The notes below the pieces were generated by a model. The model had not been told where the DNA came from, ran no database searches, and was given only the letters and a program-made list of their open reading frames with translations. A DNA stretch of 64,000 nt, taken from the NCBI RefSeq assembly GCF_037975245.1, contig NC_092574.1:15387713-15451712 (forward strand), in the 5' to 3' direction. The translations under genes and the position numbers were made by a program. This document shows, one piece after another, positions 14,479 to 27,249 of this stretch (positions are counted from its first letter, which is position 1; each line of letters begins with the position of its first letter). Source of the DNA: Apostichopus japonicus. Taxonomy: Eukaryota > Echinodermata > Holothuroidea > Aspidochirotida > Stichopodidae.

Positions 14479-16954
14479 CCCCGCGGAATGTTGGTTGCGC
14501 TCCTGGATCTAAGCAGTGTTGGCAGGGAGTATACTTGTTGATTAGTATTCCATTTGTCATGATTGTGAGACTAAATTATATATAGAGGCTTTTTAATCTT
14601 AAAGGAAGGCTCTTTCCGGTAGTCTCAAACTACTATTGGATTCTTCGGTGCCATGTTGCTGCCAGTAATTAGTTTGTCCTCGCATGACCAGTAAATACTC
14701 CAAAGCCGTACACTGATAAGAACATTAATTAGACAGATGACTGAGATACCATCCATTGTTATATCTCTCCATGCAGTTATGATGCACGTGATCTGGATAA
14801 TGTATTCGAATTATAACTGGAGTCTGCATGAGTAACATTTGAATGTTAGACAATGGAATATTGCTTATTAAATTAATTCCTTACTGTGAGACTCAAGGAG
14901 GATTTGAGATAACACAAAGTAAAGGCCTGCGATTGGAGATCAAAGTTGGCTATCTTACTTTATGAGAAGGTTTAGTCTGAAGGATGAAGAGATAGAGGGA
15001 GGATGGGGTGGGGTGGGGGGGTGCTGGTGATAGAACGAGGGTGATGATGAAGACGTGTGGTATTTAAGTAGGTTTTGTCGTCGATATTTAAATTTAACTA
15101 ATTGTCAATCTCTATGTGTAGCATCCATCTTAGGATTTTTAATCAATTAAAAAACAAAAATAAAAATTTAACTTTTTCTTTTTCTTTTTACTAAATAGAA
15201 GAAAAATCAATTAGATTTATACAATTATCATTAACAATGTATGAGAGACGACCTTATCGAGATAAGTTTAAAGAAACTGCCAAAGTGTTGATTCGCTTGT
15301 ATAAGAGACAATGCTGATAGTTGATTATGATTGTCCTTTGGGGTATATTTTTTATTTTATTTTTTGATAAAATATCTCAAATGAGAGATTTAAACTAAAA
15401 GTGCATTAATTTTAGTGTACGCTTATCTGCATAAAAGTTAATATGCTTCTAAATTTTCTTTGGTCTATTTTCATTTCAGTGTTTATCAGTATGTCAATAC
15501 GTTAGAAAGTATGTGTGTCTTACAGCTTGATGATTTTATGTGTATTATCCGAAGCTCAGTGCATATTACATGACGTGAACATGATTTGAAAGTTGGTGGG
15601 CCAGATTCCAATTTTTTTCCCGAAGGATTTCAGTAGGTGATTCAACTTGCATGAACTTTTTGTAGGACCTCCTTTTTTCTTAATGAGGGGCGTGGCTGTG
15701 GGTTCGTTGGCTGAGGCTCCCCCCCCCCCGAAAAAAATAAAAGGGTAGAAGTCAAATGTTTCATTCTGAGGCATATATAAATAAGGTTAAGCTAGGTTTG
15801 GCTTATTAATGCTTTTGAATTTTGAAAGTACAATCCCCAACTGAATGTTCCCACCCTCCGGACAGACGATGGAGTGGGGGGGGGGGGCTGGGGGCACGCA
15901 ACTGATACGACGCACACGACGTTGTTTAACCCAATGATGTGCGAGTACACAGCAACAGTGTGGATGAAATTGTATTATATGTATGACTGCTACAATATAG
16001 CTTCTAAAAAAGGAATTTCTTGATGGAAGAACATCATACATCTTTTTTTAACATATCGTATTATATCCGGGTATACTTATCACACGATAGAATTCTTCAC
16101 ATGCAGACGAAGTCTGTAACACGTTATGAGGATGCCGGTATACTGTACATCAGCCTATAGTTCAGTTCAGTCAAATGTGCGGGCTCGTCATATGGATGCG
16201 TTATCGCGCCGTCATAAAAATTCAGATCTCTTTGTAAGATGTAGACAACTTTCAACAAGAGTAAGTAATTGTTCATAAACGTGTTAACAATTTACTACAG
16301 ATTCTATCAATTCCATATAAATTTTATGATATGATCAACCCCGGCAGACCTTTAGTAGCTGCAAAATGATTTTTTTTTTACATATTTTAACATTTCAAAA
16401 TTTTGCAGGAAAATTATAATGTGTTCTTATAATTTAATGTCAGTGTTTTAACAATTTTCTGTCAAAATCTCATCATTTTGATTTTTTAACAAAATTACTC
16501 ACTATCGATTAGCGTTATGTATCGTTTGAAACAAAATGTTTAATTATTCAAATGGGGAGGGGGTGGGGGAGTGCATACGCAGGCTAAGATCGAAAGCAAA
16601 ACCTCTTCAAATATCGTGAATTTTAAAAAGGTCCAAACCACATTCTCATATTTCGTCTCCATTAATGAAGTGGATTTAAACGAGCAGTTCGCAAACTATA
16701 AGGAGCGACCCAAAAGTGGGTTGAGAAATCTGTTCGGTGGGTCGGGGAACTTTTTCCAGACGTCGGAAATGTTATTTAAAAGTATTTGGAGCTTCCGACG
16801 GAGATCCGAATAAAGTCTTTAGTGAGTCCAAGCTAGCTGCATGGAGTGGGTCGTGTAAGATTAGTACAGAAATATCAGAAATGTAACCAGCGTATACTTG
16901 AAAATAGCGTTTGTGTTAGGTCAGCAATCTAGTCAACCATTAATCGATTCTTCT
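14477..16954. other. Intergenic, no gene recognised
   Basis: G-rich run near 15010, C run near 15720, G13 near 15880. The 80-codon plus-strand frame at 16571-16813 has mixed composition but no recognisable family, acceptor or partner exon. Confidence 0.45.
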
Positions 16955-17152
<198 letters not shown>

Positions 17153-19603
17153 TATCTAACTTAAAACTAAACTAATATAACGTCCTCTCAAATAGTGAGA
17201 GTTCTAAGTAGCCCTAGTTATGAATCATTTTTAGTATGAATCACATCCCAAAAAAATGGGAAAACTTTATTTTAAAATTTGATTGGTAAATCCAATGAAC
17301 TACTTTGTTGTTATGATTTAACATGACACTATGGCACGGACAATTTTGTCAAAATCACAACAAAAATCTCCTTTAAATGGAAAAGCAACATTCAATGCTA
17401 CTTTTTTGTACAACAGACTCTTTTATATACTTTTTTTTTGTATTCTAGGGCGGGAAGATTTGATGATCACCCTACTCGCTATAAATAATTCCACATTTCC
17501 TGTTATCGTGTAAACGTTCAAAGTTTAACTTTGCAACTTAACAATGACAGTTGCTAACATGTTTGCGACCCCACACTAAGACCACAGTAGGATTACACTT
17601 TCAATACTATCTATCTGTAAAGTAAAAGGAGAAGTTAAGGGGATAATTTCAACCATTTTTAACTCATTAAAGTAGAATTCATCAGGGCATTGGGCTTGTT
17701 ATCATTATTTCAAGGAAGCACTTTATCACGAAATAGGTCATCCTAGATGCAAGAGACTCTGTTTCCATTAAAATCTTGTCATCGATAAGAACTGCCTGTG
17801 GGGATGGATTATGGTTAGTATAGGTGTTATCATCCAGTCGTTTCTTTTCTTGATTTTATTTGATTTCGAGTGAATTTCAGCATAGAAGTGATTGTTGTCA
17901 CTCATAGATATTAAAAGAAAAAAAGAAAAAACAATTGAGCAGAAACAGAAGCACTGGAATAAAGCATTGTCAGCAGTTTGAGAATAATTAATCAATATTA
18001 TTTATCAGCTCACGAAATAGCGAGTAAAATAACCAAATAGACCCAAAATTCCTATTTTCTTTTCATGAGGAAACAGGAGAAAACTATGAGTTGGAGCAGA
18101 GAGCCAGACCCTCCTATAAATAGATTGAGTAACCTGCAGGGTAGACTGGTTAGATGTTCAAGCCTATTTTTTATTTAGTCTTGCAAGAGTGTGGCCCGAT
18201 TATTTTTTCGCGGACCGGTTTGTAATCTTTGGAGGGACGGATTTGGCCCAGTTCGTTTTGAACCCCTGCTGCGGTAAACGTTTGGTTTATCTGGCGAATA
18301 TTTACTTCAATGGCCTTCCTTACGTGAAATATTTTACAATTGCTGTTCTCCGAGAATCGCTCCCTCCCTCCGTCAATGCCCTTATCGCCGCATGTGGAGG
18401 ACATAACCCACAGGGACGGAAGGAACAGCAAGAGCTAAGGAACGTAACCCTTTGCGGGGGTGCATGCATGTGTGAAGTGTTATTGTACGGAAAATACTTA
18501 TACCGAAAATGACTTATTAAGAAAAATATTGTTACCATAAGGAAAGGTGATAATTAAAGAAACTATAATTAAGAAAGGTAATATGCGGTGAAAAACCTCG
18601 ACATGGATTCATCCAGGCATCATATTCCCATGCACGTAAAGTGGTCACTTGTGACCTTTTGATGGTTTTAATATGTGACCCCGTTACTCATACATCCTAA
18701 TATTTAAAAAAAAGGAAAAGAGCATGCACCATGACCATAATGAATATATCAAAATATTACATATTTACCCAAGCTTATAAAAATTTTCCTTGGCTTTTAT
18801 CATTGTAAGTAAACATCTGATATTCGTTAAGTTTTATTACTAATTAATCTCGTATGTGAATTGATTTATCCTGTATAATAGCCTGCCTTGTTTACACACA
18901 GTTGAAACGGAGCTATGGTCCCCGGTTAATGACCAACCATCCATCCGGTGGTAGTTACCATCGTGACCAAGAATGATCACGTTTTTTTTTATTTTTGTCT
19001 TTTCGTTTTTCGTTAGGGATTTTGTATGAAACTTACAGTTATACTGTTTTTCGGTTTTCATAATTTCCCAAGTTTTCGGTGATGGCTTGTCGAAATTTTT
19101 TGGAGATGAATTTAATTGTGTATGTAAAATCTAGGCCACTGTAGCATCAAGCAAAGTAAAATTCGTTTGGCGAAGATGCGCCAACTGGCCACCGGTTCCC
19201 CCCCCCCTCCCTCCTCTTTTCCCTGCCTCCCAATTGATAGTAGTCCTGCGATATCGAACAGGTTCAGGAACCCTAACAAATATCGATAGAGATCAAATAA
19301 TGCATGGAGTAGATCCCCCTACAATATTTTGGTCATTTTAAAGTTTTCTGTTCTCTTCATTAAAGAATTATACCGCTATTTTTGCAAATTGTAATGCGCA
19401 AAATACTGCTTTGGTCAATGAATAGATGACTCGTACATAAATTGATAAATAAATTGATTTGAGTATTACAAATTTCAGCTCAATTACCACGATGACGTCA
19501 CTAACTCTGCTGAAAACCGGATGTATTAAGAAAAAAATCATCAGATTTTCAAAGTTATCTCTTCACATTTCAAATTGCTTTGATGGTATGCTTAAGAGTC
19601 TTA
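17153..19603. other. Intergenic, mostly unremarkable
   Basis: Apart from the possible hAT-end fragment at 18190, I see only AT-rich sequence and a C run near 19200. Confidence 0.45.
18190..18265. mobile_element. Possible hAT-like end fragment (CGCGGACCGG)
   Basis: TTCGCGGACCGGTTTGTAAT followed by GGGACGGATTTGGCCCAGTT resembles the CGCGGACCGG-rich ends of hAT elements. There is no partner end or target duplication. The overlapping 107-codon plus-strand frame (18189-18512) probably derives from this. Confidence 0.25.
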
Positions 19604-19965
19604 TGGGTGGGCAACTTGTTTGAATGAATGGGCCAGATATAAGGAGTGAAAAATTTACAGAGCCGCACCTAACCAACGACCTGCTGTTGATTTCAAACCT
19701 TTGATTCCGAGGATTTTCAAGCAATAGGTGTGTATACTTAATCTGTATTCACAAAAACATAATGTCAATAAAGTATACAGTTGATAATTAATGGTTTAAT
19801 AGGCCTACCGGACAACATCATTAGTCCTGATAAAGTATAAGAAGCTAGCTTGTTTTTTGTGATGTAAAGTATATTGATTTTTTTCTTTTTCTTTAGACAT
19901 CTCACGGGCCGCAAAAAATCACTGGCGGGCCGCATATTGCCTGCGGGCCGTAGGTTGCCCACCCA
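19604..19965. mobile_element. hAT-like element with TGGGTGGGCAAC inverted ends
   Basis: The left end TGGGTGGGCAACTTG is matched by GTTGCCCACCCA at the right end. Just inside the right end are GGGCCGC-rich blocks (CTCACGGGCCGC, GGCGGGCCGC, TGCGGGCCG), which resemble the GCGGCCCGC end sequences of many hAT elements. The outermost bases and target duplication are not resolved. Confidence 0.6.
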
Positions 19966-20328
19966 AGATTTATACCTAATGATGCAGAGGATTTCCAGCA
20001 GTTTTCGTAAACACTCAACTGAACTGAATCTACTGGAATACTTTCTTTCTATACCAAATATTCGAATTCATCGTCAAAACAGAGGTAGACATGCCCAATG
20101 TGAGATTTTTCAAAATCAATATAGGGATCCATCATAAGCTTAATGATAAATTTAGATAGTGTTATTGTGTTCATATGTCGTACATTGAACCAAGGAAAAT
20201 GTTAATGATAGAGTCATTTCTAAAATATGCAAAACTTCTGGAAAGCTCCGATATGGCTAGATCGATTCTTACGTCAGCTTCGAATTCGTTGATAAAGCAT
20301 AAATGTTTATTAAATGTTAATTACTCAA

Positions 20329-20680
<352 letters not shown>

Positions 20681-20701
20681 CACGTTTACCCCAAGAGAAA
20701 A

Positions 20702-20843
20702 TATTATTAGAGAAAACCAGAGAAATAAGATATGACTCATAACTAACAAAGAAGGAGTAATGTATTAGAAAATATTCTAATACATTACTCCTTATTTGTG
20801 CATTATGAGTCATATCTTATTTCTTTGGTTTTCTCTAATAATA
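20702..20843. repeat. Second long palindrome, 69-bp arms, 4-base loop
   Basis: Arm 20702-20770 (TATTATTAGAGAAAACCAGA ... GTAATGTATTAGAA) and arm 20775-20843 are near-perfect inverted copies around AATA, with a few mismatches near the middle of the arms (AACTAACAAAGAAGG versus AATGCACAAATAAGG). Confidence 0.93.
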
Positions 20844-21099
20844 CATATATATATTCTTTACCATCCTTTACATATTAAAAAATAACCTTTCATCATGTGA
20901 ATAATTCGACTGGTTGTACATCTCAAAGTTATTACAAATACATGGCTTTTGAGCTAAACAAGTTAGTTATTGCTCTCATAAAAAATCATCGATGCAGGAG
21001 CCTTTGTTCAAGTACCTTTGTCAAACTGAAGAGATATGCATCGCACAGTAGTTTCGTTAAGTTGTTGTCGTTTTTAAGTAACACTCAGAGACTTATATT

Positions 21100-21545
21100 C
21101 GGTGGCGGCACCAACCTATAGGTAATCGGGGGAGGGGAGGGAGGCAACTAGAGGACAAAGATTTCTTTTTTTTGGGGGGGGGGGGGACGGGTCTTTGGGA
21201 GGTCTATGTTGAGCGGTGTCCACCTCCCGTTGGGAATTTTTCCACAAGTAACATGACTAAGACGCAAAATGGTGCTATCATTTGACAATTTTCTACATAC
21301 CTAACCTTCCTAAAATATATGCAATCTTATGGCGAGCAAGAATTGTTTTCGAAGATTGACAAACTGAGCGCTGGTGGCTTTTAGCTTAGGAATAAATGTT
21401 TTAGCGGTCGACTTTGGTAGGCATCAATTGGAAGTTGTGTCTATTACAAACGATTAATCTAGCTCTTTATATTTTGGGTACGTAGCAGATCTGGTTGGGA
21501 TTGGGGGGGGGGGACTGGGGAGGGAGAAATCTGGCGTCGCCACTG
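21100..21545. mobile_element. Possible hAT-like element with GGTGGCGnCnCCA inverted ends
   Basis: The left end CGGTGGCGGCACCAACC and the right end inverted CAGTGGCGACGCCAGATT are similar imperfect inverted repeats, with G-rich blocks just inside both. The flanking octamers do not match, so the insertion is old or the ends are coincidental. Confidence 0.4.
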
Positions 21546-21987
21546 TAATAATTGAACACAGTACAGTTTATATGCCTTTCCCGTCTGTACACAATATACC
21601 CATTTCACGGTTGATAGAAACTTGGCAATTCGTGAAAATCCAGCAATCCCAAAACAACAGCTTGAAATGTATAGACCAATATTTAACGGGACCGGTCAAC
21701 AAAACAAGTATATGTGGTTTACATTGGAGAGGTGGATGTTGGGAGGGGGCACGAGGAGGTGCATGTGTCCGTTTAAAATGTATGTGTAGTGTCCCTTACA
21801 CTATAGCACTTACTCATTCATATACACAAATCCTTATCCCATAACAGTATGATCAAAGACTATGCTGAAAACAACAACAAGACGGCAATCCATGGATTTG
21901 CAGATCTCATCTCTTCTGTGATGGAATGGATCTTCATTGAACTTTGGCCTCGACTCTTAACAATTGCATAAGTACAATTTTAAAAGT

Positions 21988-22440
21988 TGTCCAATTATTC
22001 TCTACATATGTTGTGGTTTAATACCTTTTCCCAGCATACTGACTAGCAGGTACGTTTGAGTTATTTGATCTTTGACCTTTGACCTATGACGTCACCAATC
22101 GCGCAGGCACGAGTTTATATGGTCAGACACCTACTCACCAAGTTTGAACTTGATCGGACTTAATGTCTAGGAGGAGTTCGCGACACATTTTTTCGCACAA
22201 TTTAGGCCATTTCGACTTTTGACCCCTTGACCTTCGACCCGAACCTTAAACACCGAAATCTGTCCTATTTTAACATTTATTCACATCACTCTACTTATCG
22301 TGTGGTTAAATGAGTTTTTCCTACATGTTGACAAGCAGAAAATAAATCACGTAGGCACAAGGGCATGGCCGGTCAGGCACCTACCCTCCAAGTTTGAACT
22401 TGATAGGACTTAAGAGTCTAGGAGGAACTCGCAACACAGT
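21988..22440. repeat. Diverged tandem dimer (~290-bp unit)
   Basis: TGTGGTTTAATACC ... CTGACTAGCAGG ... CAAGTTTGAACTTGATCGGA recurs as TGTGGTTAAATG ... TTGACAAGCAG ... CAAGTTTGAACTTGATAGGA. The second unit is shorter. Unit 1 contains TGACCTTTGACCT (22073-22085) and the palindrome TGACGTCA (22087-22094). Confidence 0.75.
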
Positions 22441-24364
22441 TCTTTTGCTCAATCACATGCACACACACACACACCGAAACAGACACATTTCCTCAAATTT
22501 CTGATGTGGGGCGAAATACAATATCTCATCTCCCTGATACATGATATGTATAGGGCGGTAATATAACAATGATTACAATTAACAACACAACAACATTCAA
22601 CAACAACGATTGTTGAAAACCATATATGGTAAAATAGCTTATAGTGAAAATTCGCGTCCATCTATGACGACTGGTTCCCTCACCGCTGACCCTATTTTGA
22701 TCCGCTAATGACCCGTATGGTTAAGTGGAATTAAACTCTGCTTAAAGTGTACGGGAGACGTGATCCCAGTTTACAATGTCTCCTTCCTTGGAAATAAACC
22801 TACCAGCATATCTTCAAACACAGACGATGCATGTATTATGAGTCAGTCTCCTATACTCTTCAAACATAAACGTCTGCAGTCTCATGTTGGTACACGATAT
22901 GTAAGAACCATTTGATATGTATACCACGATATGATTAGAGGCAGTACATTATTGTGTACGGATCATATTAGCCTACCACACTTTTGATGTCGTCAATCCA
23001 TGCTTCTCGCGCAATAGTAGGAAATTGGCAACAAGAGCCCGCCAATTATGATTCTTCATGATGACGACGTGAATATATTCATGGGGCATTGTCAGAAAGG
23101 ATCAAATGGAGAGGGGAGGAGGGAGGGGGGGCGGAGACCCTATCCCTATTCCGTTTTACATACTAGTAATTGCGACCTGTATCTCTGTATAGGTATACTG
23201 TAAAGAGTTTTGCACTGTAACGTTGGATGTGGAATCATGTTAATTTTGAATATAAACTAATCAACACTAATCCGCAACGTGTCCCATGTCATTCACGCAA
23301 AAGAAAGAGATTTACTCTTTTCTGCCCCCCCCCCTTACCCGCCCATTGCCAAAGTCGAGAGATTAGGTGGAAAATTAGATAGGATCGTACACCAACACTC
23401 ATCTAAAATAAGATCGCGATATAACAAATAACATTTATGGATTTACTCATCATCCACCTCTGCAATAATATAGGTTACGTAAGAGTATATGTCGCATCAA
23501 CGTTATAGCACTGCAGAACGCAAGGTCAGGAGTATTTTGTAAAATAAATTCCCGGAAGACGAAGTGTATTTTCTTCAAATACCTAACTCAGGAAGACAAA
23601 AAAAAAAACACATTTACGGGCGGCCCATTTCTGATCGAAATTATGGGGGAAAAAACATAGAAATCAAATTTTGCCCGGAAATTAGCACATAACATCGGTT
23701 GAGCGTGAGAAATCTGGGAGACTCTTGGTGAAACCGGAAGAGGTGACCGATCTGCTATCTCATACTAAAAGCTCTGTCGCTATCTTGCTTCCCCTTTCCC
23801 TGTGGCCATATCTAACTTTAAATATATTTGTGTTGGCAGCAAAAATGACAAAATAAAGATAAATTAAGAAAAGTAATGTACATCATGAAAAACAAAAATA
23901 GTTTATAATGACTGACTAAGCATAAAACTGGCGAAATTTGTCGTATAGGCATTTAAGGCTTTTGCGTTTCCCACAAGAACAAGCTTGCAAACACATAGTT
24001 TTGGTTCCTGTAGCAACGCGGCCGAATTTGCAATGTTCACGTTGTACATGTACAAACTGAGGCTTCCAGATTAGTTGTAAATTTCTATCACACGAACATC
24101 GCAAAAGCACACAATTTTGTGTCTTTCCTTTTGATACATCTTACAAATTATTTCTAATAATCGGCATTCTACTTGTCACGTATTTCTAATTTTCATATTT
24201 GGTTCATCGTTAAACCGTCAAAAATCACTAAATATTCCTATAGGTAAAAAAGTGTTTTGAACTAAATTAGAAAAACGGACTTCTTAGTTAAGCCGTGTAC
24301 GTGCCTGAACTCCACACACATATACAGTGTTTATTCTCGCGTCCAATGATAGTCGTAAATGCTT
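22441..24364. other. Intergenic, no gene recognised
   Basis: (CA)n near 22460, G run near 23120 and C run near 23325. The 64-codon minus frame at 23916-24110 has several Cys but no recognised domain. Confidence 0.45.
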
Positions 24365-24591
24365 GAGTCGGCCTTTGAACTCGTTTTTATAGGCGTCTAC
24401 GTGTAACTCAGAGTTCCGTATTATGGTACTCGGTAAACCTGAATTCCTGATGAATGTACTCGTAACTGAGAGTTCCCTATACTTGTACTCGCAATAGAAG
24501 TTACCTAAGCTTGTACTCTTAAGACAGAGTTTATTATACTGTACTCGTTAATCCAAGTTCCGTATGTTTGTACTCGGCGATCCTCATTGTT
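24365..24591. repeat. Diverged tandem repeat (TGTACTCG...GAGTTCC) beside the minisatellite
   Basis: About six loose copies, spaced roughly 35-38 bp, of a unit with TGTACTCGTAACTGAGAGTT. Similar scattered words (TACTCG, CAGAGGTCA) occur again at about 25400-25620, on the far side of the minisatellite. Confidence 0.55.
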
Positions 24592-25213
24592 CCTTTTATG
24601 TGTAACTATGAACATGTGCTTACAGTTCTTTTATGTGAACATGTGCTTACAGTTCTTTTATGTGTAACTATGAACATGTGATTACAGTTCTTTTATGTGT
24701 AACTATGAACATGTGATTACAGTTCTTTTATGTTTAACTATGAACATGTGATTACAGTTCTTTTATGTTTAACTATGAACATGTGATTACAGTTCTTTTA
24801 TGTGTAACTATGAACATGTGATTACAGTTCTTTTATGTGTAACTATGAACATGTGATTACAGTTCTTTTATGTGTAACTATGAACATGTGATTACAGTTC
24901 TTTTATGTGTAACTATGAACATGTGATTACAGTTCTTTTATGTTTAACTATGAACATGTGATTACAGTTCTTTTATGTGTAACTATGAACATGTGATTAC
25001 AGTTCTTTTATGTGTAACTATGAACATGTGATTACAGTTCTTTTATGTGTAACTATGAACATGTGCTTACAGTTCTTTTATGTGTAACTATGAACATGTG
25101 ATTACAGTTCTTTTATGTGTAACTATGAACATGTGATTACAGTTCTTTTATGTGTAACTATGAACATGTGCTTACAGTTCTTTTATGTGTAACTTGAACA
25201 TGTGCTTACAGTC
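24592..25213. repeat. 35-bp minisatellite, about 17 copies
   Basis: The unit contains ACTATGAACATGTGATTACA and AGTTCTTTTATGTGTA. Copies are nearly identical. One early copy lacks 8 bp, and the last lacks an A. Single-base variants are GTGCTT versus GTGATT (mostly at the array ends) and TGTTTAAC versus TGTGTAAC (about 24731, 24766, 24941). No spacer sequence exists between units. Confidence 0.97.
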
Positions 25214-26892
25214 GTTTGAATTGAGACGGTTATTGTTTGATACAGAACTCAGAGGTCATAATGCTATAGTTTATGCAATGTCGCGTTCATACCCTTCACG
25301 AAGATCTGCCACAAATGTTCATTACTTAGAGGTAATTTTAGTGTTTATTCGAAACAGGAAACCCTGTGCTGTTACCGAGAGCATTCATGTGAACTAGGTA
25401 ACGTATGCTTGTAACTATACGAGGTACTTTTATTCTTGTATAGTACCGTATATCTGGTTCTCATATTCGTTGTCATATAGGACTCATTACACGTTTATTC
25501 ATCTCTCATGGGTCCTTGTACAACATCACTGGGATCATATATACTCGTATAATCATAACCGGGTTCCATTTCTAGTACTCGCATTACTCAGAGGTCACTG
25601 AACTTGCAACTGGGACCTTGTTCTCATATTTCTCAGCGGAATTCAACATACCTGCATGCCTATATAGCTGCATGGCCTAACAAGGTTTAGTTGGTTCTTA
25701 TTACATATGAATCTTGTACACGTGCAACTGGAAGTAACTTTTAAAGACTTATATCTGTACTTTATTTAAGTCAATGTACTCACTTTGCTAGAAAGCAATA
25801 ACATGGTTACTGTCACTCTTGTTTTCACCATATTTCGACGTCAGCTTATTCACGAGGTCAATAGATCGATCGATCTGATGTCAATTCGGGTGGTTGCGTG
25901 TTTTTGAAAGTATAAAACCTTGCTGAATAGAGAAGAACTCAATGAAAGGTTTTCTTCTATTGCTTCCGGCAAATTGTATACTTGGCAACAAAAGCAGGTC
26001 TTTCTCTCATACATTTACCTCAATTTCCCCATCCATTTACTTCAATTTTACTAACGTTAAATTCTGACGTTATTTTCAACGCAAATATGATTTAATTTCT
26101 CCAAGGTCCTAGTCTTGTATGAAGGGAAGAATGTGATTGATTTCAAGATGAAATCAAAACAACTGGAATGCAATTATTGAAGAATTGATCGATCGAACCG
26201 TCACTGTTAAACAGATCTTCGAAGCTTCAAGCCATGCAATAAAAAAAAGCGATCAATCAATCTTCATTTACAAATCAAAAACGTGATAGTTTGGGAAAAC
26301 CTTTTACCTGTTTTTTTTTAAAACACAAAAATTAAACTGAAAGTTGATCCAGGATGTAATTAAACAAGACCGAGTAGCTCTTACACGCAAAGCTGGGCTT
26401 TAGCTTAAATGCTACGATTTATTATCTATGGAGTGCCGTTGACTACAAAAAATCAAAATAATGTTGACCTTTTTTTAATAAAAAAATAATAAAGGTTTTT
26501 CACCGGGGTGAAGAACTCCTTGAAAAGATCCATTTAAAGGCAATGGATATACTAGATGGGTTAACATTAATACGAAGAACTATATGGTTCTAAAATACCA
26601 TCCCTTTAATCTTTAGTTAAAACATGATGATTTTATTTATTTTATTTTTTGTGTGATGAAATTGGGTCTAGTCAGTATTTTGACCGTAACAATTTGTACT
26701 TTTAGTTTCATGATTACTATTTCATTTTTTAATTTCAAATTTTCAGGTTTTTGCTGATAATATTTTGCTCTTACTACAAAATCTGGAAAGCTGCTTGGGG
26801 AGGGTGGAGGAGGGGCGCGAGTTGCCCGTGAAATGAAGTTAATGAAACAACAAGAATTAACAGAGGAAAAACTTTGTCATGACATTCTTTCC

Positions 26893-26895
<3 letters not shown>
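25214..26895. other. Intergenic, no gene recognised
   Basis: Starts with sequence resembling the diverged repeat before the minisatellite, then AT-rich sequence without coding signal. Confidence 0.45.
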
Positions 26896-26967
<72 letters not shown>

Positions 26968-27065
26968 ATGTGTAATTAGCTACTATATAGGCCTATTTAT
27001 TAATATATATATATATATATATATATACCATGTGTAATTAGCTACTATATAGGCCTATTTATTAA
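26896..27065. repeat. (TA)n with a duplicated 38-bp flank
   Basis: A 70-bp (TA)n run is followed by CCATGTGTAATTAGCTACTA ... TTATTAA (26966-27003), a second (TA)n, and the same 38 bp again (27028-27065). The period is 62 bp and the copies look identical. Confidence 0.93.
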
Positions 27066-27249
27066 TTAACTTCAGAGTCAATATTTTTTATTTTGCTATT
27101 TCATTTATTCATAATACATATATAAGGTACCCCGATTGTATACATTTCTGTAAAAAATATTTCTAAATGCTGAGTTTAATTTGCAAACTTAATATATTTG
27201 TACGGAAATAAGAGTAATTCATATTGTTTTACCATAAACTTAAAGTTTC

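Noticed and set aside
24592-25213. Regular 35-bp repeats that could suggest a CRISPR array
   Set aside because: Units follow one another directly with no unique spacers, and the context is eukaryotic. It is a minisatellite.
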